Source of the DNA: Candidatus Parcubacteria bacterium
GTDB taxonomy: Bacteria > Patescibacteriota > Patescibacteriia > Patescibacteriales > UBA12075
Length of the DNA: 7,951 nucleotides
Assembly (NCBI GenBank): GCA_023139655.1
Contig: JAGLNE010000004.1
Location: 1 to 7,951, forward strand
Direction: 5' to 3'
Shown: positions 1 to 4,960 of the stretch, piece by piece
How positions within the stretch are numbered: the first letter of the stretch is position 1
Layout of the letters: every line of letters begins with the position of its first letter
The notes under the pieces: generated by a model
What the model saw: only the letters and a program-made list of their open reading frames with translations
What the model was told of the DNA's origin: nothing
Databases searched by the model: none
Translations under genes and position numbers: made by a program

Positions 1-342
1 ATTATTGATTTTAATGAGATTGACCAGGCAATTAATATTTATTACGCGGAAAATAAAAAATTGCCAGAGAATTTAAGCACACTTCAGGAGACAATTAGTT
101 TTTTGCGCGACGACGATTTGCGTGACCCGGCCACAAATAAGGCCTATGAATACAAAGTTAGCGGAGATAAGAGCTATGAGTTGTGTGCTACTTTCCGGAC
201 AGTCTCAGCAGACGAAAAGAGCCGGGAATATTATTTTGACGATCGCTGGCAGTATGAGGCTGGTGAGCAATGCCTTAAACAAACAGTACATGTAGAAGGA
301 AAAGATTTTCCGATAGAGGCGCGTCCTGTGTTAGTTGATTAA
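1..342 (+). CDS. C-terminal part of a pilin-like / exported hypothetical protein (5' end outside window)
   Basis: The frame is open from base 1, so the TTG at 61 is an internal Leu codon and the true start lies upstream. The visible 113 residues start in a helix-like stretch (INIYYAENKKLPENL), then DPATNKAYEYKVSGDKSYEL, a Cys in ELCATF, and a second Cys in a W-x4-AG-x-QC context near the end. This layout (YY.N.g.yP, then DP.T...YEY, then YELCA.F, then W..gaG.qC) is what I know from type IV pilin-like or pseudopilin-like membrane proteins abundant in Patescibacteria. There the N-terminus is a membrane helix and the two cysteines could form a disulfide outside the cell. The N-terminal helix is not in the window, so the pilin assignment is inference from the C-terminal pattern. 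No T-rich terminator follows the stop; a GC-rich hairpin does. Confidence 0.7.
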   Translation: MIDFNEIDQAINIYYAENKKLPENLSTLQETISFLRDDDLRDPATNKAYEYKVSGDKSYELCATFRTVSADEKSREYYFDDRWQYEAGEQCLKQTVHVEGKDFPIEARPVLVD

Positions 343-360
343 GATTCTTGCCCGCCCGAA

Positions 361-379
361 GCTCGCCGAGTAGGCGAGC
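361..379. repeat. GC-rich hairpin downstream of the pilin-like gene
   Basis: GCTCGCC (361-367) and GGCGAGC (373-379) form a perfect 7-bp stem with the loop GAGTA. It sits in a locally GC-rich stretch (about 348-390) that contrasts with the AT-rich surroundings. No T-tract follows, so it is not a typical intrinsic terminator. It may be a remnant of a REP-like palindrome or protect the 3' end of the upstream mRNA. Confidence 0.5.
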
Positions 380-413
380 GCAGGAGGGGATATATTAAAT
401 AGCTAAAAATCCG

Positions 414-419
414 AGGAGG
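414..419 (+). promoter_or_regulatory. Orphan Shine-Dalgarno-like AGGAGG
   Basis: A perfect AGGAGG has no ATG, GTG or TTG at a usable distance downstream; the next candidate, a CTG at 435, is 15 bases away. It could be chance, a relic of a lost small gene, or a standby ribosome site. The stretch 343-482 holds otherwise only the 361-379 hairpin and no convincing promoter. Confidence 0.35.
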
Positions 420-470
420 AAAATTTATATTTTTCTGGTAACGACCTTTGAAAATAATTTATTGTCCAAA

Positions 471-476
471 AGGAGG
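471..476 (+). promoter_or_regulatory. Ribosome binding site that fixes the GTG start at 483
   Basis: AGGAGG lies 6 bases before GTG 483. A longer reading from TTG 462 would place this site inside the coding region and has no SD of its own, so GTG 483 is preferred. Confidence 0.8.
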
Positions 477-482
477 CAAACC

Positions 483-737
483 GTGAATAAAGAAAATTAT
501 CCCATGATACCAATAATTGTCCCGCCGATAGTTATTTGCTCAAAATGTGGCCGGGTAATGGATATTGATATGTGGATGTCGGCAGACTTGAGATACCCGG
601 AAGTTTCTGAATATTTTGTGATACCTTGTCAAAACAGATTGCACCCTTGTAATCATTGTGGGCATGAATGGTTTAGCACTGACTACTTTTCTTTTTTAGC
701 TGATAATATTTTGGTTTACGAGTTTTGGGCCATCTAA
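483..737 (+). CDS. Small zinc-ribbon-like protein, function unknown
   Basis: 84 residues from a GTG start with a strong SD 6 bases upstream. The protein has two CxxC knuckles: Cys19-Cys22 (CSKC, followed by GRVMDIDMW) and Cys56-Cys59 (CNHC, followed by GHEWF), with a further Cys at 49. The spacing and the glycine after each knuckle suit a single zinc ribbon of the kind seen in small nucleic-acid-binding or adaptor proteins. The N-terminus is proline- and isoleucine-rich, and the C-terminal 20 residues are aromatic and hydrophobic (DYFSFLADNILVYEFWAI), which may pack against the ribbon. It sits upstream of a 34-codon ORF and a phosphoribosyltransferase-like gene in the same SD-rich block, probably one transcript. 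I do not recognise a named family; zinc binding is inferred from the cysteines. Confidence 0.75.
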   Translation: MNKENYPMIPIIVPPIVICSKCGRVMDIDMWMSADLRYPEVSEYFVIPCQNRLHPCNHCGHEWFSTDYFSFLADNILVYEFWAI

Positions 738-768
738 AAAAACAAAATTAATTGCAGAAAAAAGGAGG

Positions 769-873
769 ATGCGAAATGGAAAAAGGCTGTTTGAAGTTTC
801 GCGGTGGCTAAAGGAACATGTTGAAAAAACCTATGGCAAACCTTTACCGATTGATGAAAGGGAGGAAATATGA
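769..873 (+). CDS. Possible 34-residue leader/coupled peptide overlapping the PRTase start
   Basis: ATG 769 opens 34 codons (begins MRNGKRLFEVSRWLKEHVEK) that end in TGA at 871-873. The stop overlaps the next gene's ATG 870 as ATGA, a classic translational-coupling arrangement. The peptide is amphipathic and helix-like in composition, not random. The doubt is the start: AGGAGG (763-768) abuts ATG 769 with no spacer, but lies 7 bases from ATG 776 in another frame, which would give only 11 residues (MEKGCLKFRGG). The 34-codon frame is also open upstream to a TAG at 697. It could be a real small protein, a regulatory leader, or the remnant of a longer gene. No homolog recognised. Confidence 0.45.
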   Translation: MRNGKRLFEVSRWLKEHVEKTYGKPLPIDEREEI

Positions 874-1559
874 ATAGTATCACTCAATGTATGGATATGA
901 TTTTTATTCGGCAGGCAATTTTGTTTGGCGCCATAGAATTTAGAGGGCATGAAAAAAAGAAAAATATGCCTTTGTCGCCTTATTTAATAAATCTGCGTGG
1001 GAAAGACGCAAGCAAACCAGGTAATTTAGAACCCCAAGACTTTGAGTTAATAGCTCAATGTATGTGGGAAATGATTTTAAAGAAAGCATTTAATTTTAAT
1101 GCCATTGCCGGGGTCCCTTATGGGGGAGAAAAAATAGTTAAGGCTTTGGTCGAGATGTTGCCTGAACCAAAAGGGTTTGAAGTGCTTAAGCTGGGCAAAG
1201 AGACCAGAAATGGGCGTCGGCGAATAGTGGCTGACAATAACTTCGAATATAAATCTACGCACAGGGTTCTGCTAGTGGATGATGTTTGCACCGGCGGTAA
1301 CTCTGGGGCTGAAGCTATCGATGCTTTGCAACGGAAAAGAGTTAAGGTAACTAATTTCGCGGTCCTGGTCAACCGTGGACAGGGCGGTCGGAAAATAATT
1401 GAAGATCAAGGAGCAAAATTCTTGAGCAATTTTACAGCCCTGGAATTATTGGATTATGGCCATAAAATCAGGAAAATTTTCGAAGATATTTATCACATAT
1501 GCCGAAAGTACATTGTCATTAACCGAATGAATGGGAGGGAAGGGAAAATTAAAAATTAA
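870..1559 (+). CDS. Orotate phosphoribosyltransferase-like protein (type I PRTase fold)
   Basis: 229 residues. The N-terminal part matches the orotate PRTase (PyrE) layout: a helix reading AILFGAIEF near 16-24, then LSPYLINLRG (35-44), the equivalent of the family's SPyyiNlR. AIAGVPYGGEKIVKAL (78-93) matches the IAGvp.aG.p.a.a core. VLLVDDVCTGGNSG (133-146) is the PRPP-binding loop with the two acidic residues D137-D138. The catalytic flexible loop, normally a K-x2-HG type segment, is reduced to KLGKETRNGRR (107-117) with no His-Gly, so orotate activity is uncertain. It may serve another base or be a regulator. About 30 C-terminal residues beyond the fold are basic. GGGAGG at 860-865 lies 4 bases before ATG, and the start overlaps the upstream 34-codon ORF. 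No other pyrimidine gene is in view; an intrinsic terminator follows. Confidence 0.8.
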   Translation: MNSITQCMDMIFIRQAILFGAIEFRGHEKKKNMPLSPYLINLRGKDASKPGNLEPQDFELIAQCMWEMILKKAFNFNAIAGVPYGGEKIVKALVEMLPEPKGFEVLKLGKETRNGRRRIVADNNFEYKSTHRVLLVDDVCTGGNSGAEAIDALQRKRVKVTNFAVLVNRGQGGRKIIEDQGAKFLSNFTALELLDYGHKIRKIFEDIYHICRKYIVINRMNGREGKIKN

Positions 1560-1602
1560 AGTAAAATAATCAGCAGCACACTCAAAGAAGCTGTTTACTT
1601 AG

Positions 1603-1637
1603 AGCCGGATTAGGTAATATCCGGCTTTTTTGTTTTT
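1603..1637 (+). terminator. Intrinsic terminator after the PRTase-like gene
   Basis: AGCCGGAT (1603-1610) pairs perfectly with ATCCGGCT (1619-1626) around an 8-base loop, followed by a run of T's (1626-1631) and a second run (1633-1637) broken by one G. It separates the SD-rich block from the next operon. Confidence 0.9.
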
Positions 1638-1648
1638 AAGCTTAAATA

Positions 1649-1657
1649 TGGTATAAT
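1649..1657 (+). promoter_or_regulatory. Extended -10 promoter for the ybaK-like / scpA / scpB genes
   Basis: TGGTATAAT gives a perfect -10 (1652-1657) with the TGn extension. Only a poor -35 is present (TTGTTT at 1630-1635, 16-base spacer, 3 of 6 matches, inside the terminator T-tract), which is usual for extended -10 promoters. Initiation would fall around 1664, within the heptamer array. Confidence 0.65.
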
Positions 1658-1660
1658 ATT

Positions 1661-1698
1661 AACTATCAACAGTTAACAATTAACTTTTAACAATTAAC
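1661..1698. repeat. Heptamer-period array (AAC every 7 bases) in the ybaK-like 5' leader
   Basis: AAC recurs at 1661, 1668, 1675, 1682, 1689 and 1696. The last four copies are TTAAC at 1673, 1680, 1687 and 1694, and the 12-base unit TTAACAATTAAC repeats at 1673 and 1687. The array starts just after the -10 box and stops 2 bases before the ATG, so it would form nearly the whole 5' leader. No SD is present. Confidence 0.8.
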
Positions 1699-1700
1699 AT

Positions 1701-2300
1701 ATGCCTGTAAAAAAGACAATTAAGAAAAAATCAAAAAAAGTTACTACCAAGCTGCCGGCTAAATTGGTGAAATATTTGGAAGAAGCTGGGATTGACCATG
1801 AGGTGTTGGAGCACCGGACTGTTTATACAGCCTTGGACGCGGCCGCGACCATGAAAAAGAAAATGAATGAGATTGCTAAGGCGCTTTATGTGAAGGCGGA
1901 TAAGGATTATTATGTGGTTGTTTTGCCGGCTGATCAGAATTTGGATTTTCCTAAACTAGCCAAGTGTTTGTCAGCTAGCAGTGAAAAACCGTACAAAGTA
2001 ATCAAGATTCCGGGCGAGAAGATAATGCTTAATGCCCTAAAGATCAAGAAAGGAGCGGTTAGCGCCTTTGGGAATATGCATAAATTACCGGTAGCAGTGG
2101 ACAAAGGTTTGATTAAGGTGAAAAAAGCGGCTTTTGGTTCCGGTTCATTTAACCACTCGGTAGAAATGGCAGTGAAAGATTTTATTAAGCTGGAAAAAGC
2201 AATAGTTGGAAGCTTTGGGAAGAAGAAGGTGGTGAAAAAGCAGAAGGTGACGAAGTCGAAGAGATTATCTAAAAAAAAGACAACGAAGAAGAAAAAATAA
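1701..2300 (+). CDS. YbaK/EbsC-family aminoacyl-tRNA deacylase-like protein with lysine-rich tails
   Basis: 199 residues. A YbaK/ProX editing domain spans about 20-165. YLEEAGIDHEVLEH (25-38) is the usual first helix and strand. IAKALYVKAD (58-67) contains Lys60 at the place of the conserved functional lysine. YYVVVLPADQNLDF (70-83) is the core strand, and KKGAVSAFGNMHKLPVAVDK (116-135) corresponds to the family's G...pfG......vvD element. Family members hydrolyse mischarged aminoacyl-tRNAs such as Cys-tRNA(Pro), or bind tRNA; which substrate applies here is unknown. The domain is flanked by basic tails (residues 1-17 and about 174-199, largely Lys with Thr/Val/Ser), resembling histone H1-like tails and likely binding RNA or DNA. 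ATG 1701 has no SD. The stop is 12 bases before scpA, so the genes are probably cotranscribed. Confidence 0.85.
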   Translation: MPVKKTIKKKSKKVTTKLPAKLVKYLEEAGIDHEVLEHRTVYTALDAAATMKKKMNEIAKALYVKADKDYYVVVLPADQNLDFPKLAKCLSASSEKPYKVIKIPGEKIMLNALKIKKGAVSAFGNMHKLPVAVDKGLIKVKKAAFGSGSFNHSVEMAVKDFIKLEKAIVGSFGKKKVVKKQKVTKSKRLSKKKTTKKKK

Positions 2301-2312
2301 AAGAAAACAGAT

Positions 2313-3017
2313 ATGATCAAATTTAAATTGGAAAAATTTGAAGGGCCTTTAAGCTTGCTTCTGAAGCTTATTGAGCACCAAGAGATGGATATTACTCAGG
2401 TGAGCATGAGTAAAGTGGCCGACCAATATGTTGGATACATTCGGTCTAATGGCAATATAGACCCGGAAGACATGGCGGATTTTTTGGTGGTTGCCGCCAG
2501 GTTGCTATTGATAAAATCCAAGGCTCTTTTACCGTATCTATATCCGGAGGAAGAAGAAGAAATAGAGGAGTTGGAACAGCAGCTTAAGATGTATAGGGAA
2601 TTTATTGAGGCCAGCAAAGGCATTCAGAAAAGATTAGGGAAGAAAATATTTATGTTTGCCCGGGAATTTAACCGCCGGGCGCTTCTAAATAATGTAAATT
2701 TATTCGCCCCGCCCAAGGGGCTTAAAAAAGACGAAGTAAAAACAGTATTCACCGAGCTTTTAAGAAGGATTCAGCCTCCGGAAGTGTTGGAAGAAAAAAC
2801 GATTGACCATAAAATATCAATAGAGGAGAAAATATTACATATTCAAAAAATGCTTTTAAATAGAATTAAGACCAGTTTTAATGAGGTACTCCGGCAGGCC
2901 AGCAATAAGACCGAGGTAATCGTCAGTTTTTTGGCGATGCTGGAAATGATGCGTCAGCAAGAAATAATATTGGAGCAGGAGGAAATGTTCGGTGATATAC
3001 TTATTAGTAAAAGTTAA
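2313..3017 (+). CDS. scpA: Segregation and condensation protein A (kleisin subunit of SMC-ScpAB)
   Basis: 234 residues, normal length for ScpA. The N-terminal signature FEGPLSLLLKLIEHQEMDI (9-27) and the following QYVGYI (39-44) and DMADFLVVAARLLLIKSKALLP (53-74) are diagnostic of the kleisin N-domain that binds the SMC neck. An acidic Glu-rich linker (79-90) follows. The C-terminal helices (about 165-226, with FLAMLEMMRQQEIILEQ) form the winged helix that binds the SMC head. With ScpB it bridges SMC dimers and helps compact and separate chromosomes. No SD precedes ATG 2313. The 12 bases 2302-2313 (AGAAAACAGATA) are identical to a unit of the heptamer array at 6717-6728. scpB follows directly after a palindromic element. 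No smc gene is in the window. Confidence 0.95.
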   Translation: MIKFKLEKFEGPLSLLLKLIEHQEMDITQVSMSKVADQYVGYIRSNGNIDPEDMADFLVVAARLLLIKSKALLPYLYPEEEEEIEELEQQLKMYREFIEASKGIQKRLGKKIFMFAREFNRRALLNNVNLFAPPKGLKKDEVKTVFTELLRRIQPPEVLEEKTIDHKISIEEKILHIQKMLLNRIKTSFNEVLRQASNKTEVIVSFLAMLEMMRQQEIILEQEEMFGDILISKS

Positions 3018-3086
3018 TACCTCACCCCAACCCTCTCCTTCCCTTCGGTTTAACTCAGGGCAGGCGCAAGGAGAGGGAGAGAGGTA
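3018..3086. repeat. REP-like palindromic element filling the scpA-scpB gap
   Basis: Outer arms TACCTC (3018-3023) and GAGGTA (3081-3086) and inner arms CCCTCTCCTT (3031-3040) and AAGGAGAGGG (3068-3077) are perfect inverted repeats, with a small CCCT/AGGG pair (3041-3044, 3057-3060) in the loop. It begins on the base after the scpA stop and ends 6 bases before the scpB ATG. The motif CCTCACCCCAACCCTCTCC is one I recall as a common dispersed intergenic palindrome in bacterial genomes. Confidence 0.85.
3081..3084 (+). promoter_or_regulatory. Ribosome binding site of scpB, lying within the palindrome's right arm
   Basis: GAGG, part of a GAGAGAGG run, lies 8 bases before ATG 3093. It is the only SD-like signal among the core genes here and comes from the repeat's outer arm, so folding of the element could hide it. 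Confidence 0.55.
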
Positions 3087-3092
3087 AATAAT

Positions 3093-3677
3093 ATGCTAAA
3101 ATCAAAAATAGAATCTCTTTTGTTTATTTCGGCTAAGCCGATGGCGATGAGTCAGTTGGCGGATTTGCTTAAGACCAAAAAAGAAGAGATAAAAAAAGCA
3201 GGCGATGAATTGGTTCTTGAGTATAAGGAAACTAAGCGCGGAGTGCAGATAATCAAGAACGGGAATAAATTCCAAATGGTAAGTTCTTCGGAAAATGCGC
3301 GCGTAGTGCAGGAGTTTATTAAAGACGAAACTACCGGCGAGCTCTCGCGGCCGAGTCTGGAGGCCTTGACTATTATTGCTTACCGCGGGCCGATATCAAA
3401 GATCGATCTGGATCGGATACGGGGTGTTAATTGCGCTTTGATCATTAGAAACCTGTTGCTGCGCGGGCTTGTCGAGGCGAAAACCGATAAGGTAAAAAAG
3501 GAAATATATTACACGGTCACTTTTGACTTTATCCGTTTTCTTGGTATCAATGACGTCAAGGAGTTGGCTGATTACGAACGGCTGCACAAAGATGACACGA
3601 TAGACCGTGTTCTCTCAGATGATGACGGTCAAGCTGATGAAAGCAGTAAAATTGAAGAAAAATCAAGAGAGGAATAA
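3093..3677 (+). CDS. scpB: Segregation and condensation protein B
   Basis: 194 residues. LKSKIESLLFISAKPMAMSQLADLL (2-26) is the first winged helix. RGVQIIKNGNKFQMVSS (49-65) is the wing typical of the family. LSRPSLEALTIIAYRGPISK (84-103) followed by IDLDRIRGVNCALIIRNLLLRGLVEA (104-129) is the diagnostic second winged helix, matching the ScpB consensus LS.aaLE.LaIIAY..PI....I..IRGV. ScpB dimers wrap the ScpA linker in the SMC complex. The C-terminal 25 residues are acidic (D/E/S-rich) and likely disordered. The stop TAA is also the first triplet of the heptamer array that follows. Confidence 0.95.
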   Translation: MLKSKIESLLFISAKPMAMSQLADLLKTKKEEIKKAGDELVLEYKETKRGVQIIKNGNKFQMVSSSENARVVQEFIKDETTGELSRPSLEALTIIAYRGPISKIDLDRIRGVNCALIIRNLLLRGLVEAKTDKVKKEIYYTVTFDFIRFLGINDVKELADYERLHKDDTIDRVLSDDDGQADESSKIEEKSREE

Positions 3678-3768
3678 TTTGTAATTTGTAAACATTTAGC
3701 TATATTGTTATTAAGTTGGATTAGTGTTTAATTATAAATTAAAAATTATAAATTAAAAATTGAAAAAT
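3675..3768. repeat. Inverted heptamer arrays between scpB and the carboxypeptidase
   Basis: The left array has TAATTTG at 3675 and 3682 and a degenerate unit at 3689. The right array has ATT at 3731, 3738, 3745, 3752 and 3759, with a 14-base unit (ATTATAAATTAAAA) repeated at 3731 and 3745. Read on the other strand, the right array is TAATTTT/TAATTTA units, the same core as the left array in opposite orientation. It covers nearly the whole gap and ends 4 bases before the next ATG. Confidence 0.8.
3679..3706 (+). promoter_or_regulatory. Weak candidate promoter for the carboxypeptidase
   Basis: TTGTAA (3679-3684) is 16 bases before TATATT (3701-3706), matching 4 of 6 and 5 of 6 consensus bases. 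The region is so AT-rich that this could be chance. Confidence 0.3.
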
Positions 3769-3772
3769 CCCC

Positions 3773-4768
3773 ATGCCTTACGTTACTGTAATTTTTTTCG
3801 CGTCTCTGGCAATGTGCACTCTTTTTATCGGCACGCCGCAGATGCTTCAAGATAATTCTCGCCTGGATACTGATTTTCCTGCCGGCCAGGTGCTGGGCGT
3901 TGAAGATATCGCGCCTCAGCGGCAGTTTGCGGATTTGTTTAAAGAGAATTTTAGATTACCGCAGATGACAGACACTCATGATCCGATTCCGTATCCGCGG
4001 TCCGAAATGTCGTCCTTTGAATGCGAAAACGTGGTCGCATTCGTGATTGATCCTAAAAATGGAGTTGAGCTTTATAATGAGCAGGCAGATAAGCAAGTGC
4101 CGATTGCCAGTATCACCAAACTGATGACTGCTCTGGTGTTTTTGGATAATAATCCAGGCTGGGATAGGGAATACCGTGTCCTGGCGAGTGACCAAATAAA
4201 TGGCGGTCGAGTTTATGTATTCAGCGGTGACAGAGTTACTGCGGGTGATCTTTTTAATCTAAGTTTAGTTGCTTCGGATAACGCGGCCACGCGTGCTTTG
4301 GTTAGGTCAACCGGGTTGGAACTGGACGAGTTTGTAGTGCTGATGAACACTAAAGCCCGTGATATGGGACTCGAAAATACCAGCTTTGTTGACCCAATCG
4401 GAATCGGCGCCGGGAACGTTTCTACTGCCCGCTCCGTTGCTGAGTTATTAAATACGGCCTTGGCGAGCAAACATATTGCCGACACGCTTAGCCGTGCAAA
4501 TTATGTATTAACAACTGCGAATGGTAAGGTGCGCACAGCACACAGTACGAATAAGATATTAAAAGAATATCCCAAAGAAGAGGCCATTTTGATTGGCGGT
4601 AAAACCGGACACACCGAGTTAGCCGGTTATTGTTTGGCCACTAAATTTAAAGACGAACATGAGAATGAAATAATTTCCGTGGTTCTGGGTGAGGGCAGCT
4701 CGCCTAGGCGTTTTGCCATAATCAACAATATGCTTGACTGGACGCTTGAGAATTACGAGTGGAGATGA
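3773..4768 (+). CDS. D-alanyl-D-alanine carboxypeptidase (peptidase S11, penicillin-binding)
   Basis: 331 residues with all three active-site motifs of the penicillin-recognising serine enzymes: SITK (Ser113 nucleophile, Lys116), SDN (168-170) and KTG (277-279). NTSFVDPIGIGAGNVSTARS (202-221) is the usual S11 segment after SxN. The enzyme would trim the terminal D-Ala of peptidoglycan stem peptides outside the membrane. Residues 4-20 are hydrophobic and act as signal or anchor; residues 21-80 are a linker before the catalytic domain. The C-terminal domain of PBP5 is absent, which is common in short members. Oddities: no positive charge precedes the hydrophobic segment, and there is no SD. A TGA at 3761 blocks any longer in-frame start, and the heptamer array ends 4 bases upstream. 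The N-terminus may therefore have been shortened, or the protein is read from a leaderless-type start. Confidence 0.93.
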   Translation: MPYVTVIFFASLAMCTLFIGTPQMLQDNSRLDTDFPAGQVLGVEDIAPQRQFADLFKENFRLPQMTDTHDPIPYPRSEMSSFECENVVAFVIDPKNGVELYNEQADKQVPIASITKLMTALVFLDNNPGWDREYRVLASDQINGGRVYVFSGDRVTAGDLFNLSLVASDNAATRALVRSTGLELDEFVVLMNTKARDMGLENTSFVDPIGIGAGNVSTARSVAELLNTALASKHIADTLSRANYVLTTANGKVRTAHSTNKILKEYPKEEAILIGGKTGHTELAGYCLATKFKDEHENEIISVVLGEGSSPRRFAIINNMLDWTLENYEWR

Positions 4769-4774
4769 TATAAT
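4746..4774 (+). promoter_or_regulatory. Sigma70-type promoter overlapping the carboxypeptidase stop, reading into tpiA
   Basis: TTGAGA (4746-4751, 5 of 6) lies 17 bases before a perfect TATAAT (4769-4774), preceded by TGA as an extended -10 that is also the stop codon of the upstream gene. A transcript from about 4781 would carry the 4823-4912 palindrome in its leader before tpiA. Confidence 0.6.
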
Positions 4775-4822
4775 TTGAATAAATATAGGATTTACGCGTT
4801 TGCTGAAAAATCCCTAATTATC

Positions 4823-4912
4823 CTGTCATTGCGAGAAGCGAAGCTTCGTGGCAATCCCGTGATAAAAGCTTCTTTCACGAGATTGCCACGGCCTTCGGCC
4901 TCGCAATGACAG
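4823..4912. repeat. Long palindromic element upstream of tpiA (copy A)
   Basis: CTGTCATTGCGAG (4823-4835) pairs perfectly with 4900-4912. CGTGGCAATC (4847-4856) pairs with GATTGCCACG (4881-4890), and CGTG (4858-4861) pairs with CACG (4876-4879). A small hairpin GGCCTTCGGCC lies in the right arm. The motif TGTCATTGCGAG...GATTGCCACG...CTCGCAATGACA is one I recall as a recurrent intergenic palindrome in diverse bacterial genomes, of MITE/REP type with no coding capacity. Confidence 0.9.
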
Positions 4913-4927
4913 CAAGTACGTAAATTA

Positions 4928-4933
4928 TATAAT
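4928..4933 (+). promoter_or_regulatory. Possible -10 box just upstream of tpiA
   Basis: A perfect TATAAT sits 27 bases before the tpiA ATG, with no recognisable -35 (the right arm of the palindrome occupies that place). If used, the transcript would have a leader of about 20 bases without an SD. Confidence 0.35.
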
Positions 4934-4960
4934 ATTTATTAAAATATTAACTATAGAAAT

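Noticed and set aside
61..63. TTG 61 as the start of the first gene
   Set aside because: The frame is open to base 1 and encodes family-like sequence (NIYYAENKKLP) upstream, so the gene is truncated by the window edge.
462..482. TTG 462 as the start of the zinc-ribbon gene
   Set aside because: AGGAGG at 471-476 would be inside the coding region, and GTG 483 sits at ideal spacing; TTG 462 has no SD.
1934..2320. Reverse-strand ORF of 128 codons opposite the YbaK-like gene
   Set aside because: Its Phe-rich sequence is the complement of lysine codons, and the + strand frame has clear YbaK motifs.
4766..4768. Alternative genetic code (TGA read as glycine, as in some Patescibacteria)
   Set aside because: TGA ends the carboxypeptidase just after the normal C-terminus, and no in-frame TGA interrupts any gene.
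4823..4912. Riboswitch or T-box upstream of tpiA
   Set aside because: The structure is one long inverted repeat with ends shared by a second copy, which fits a dispersed palindrome rather than an aptamer.
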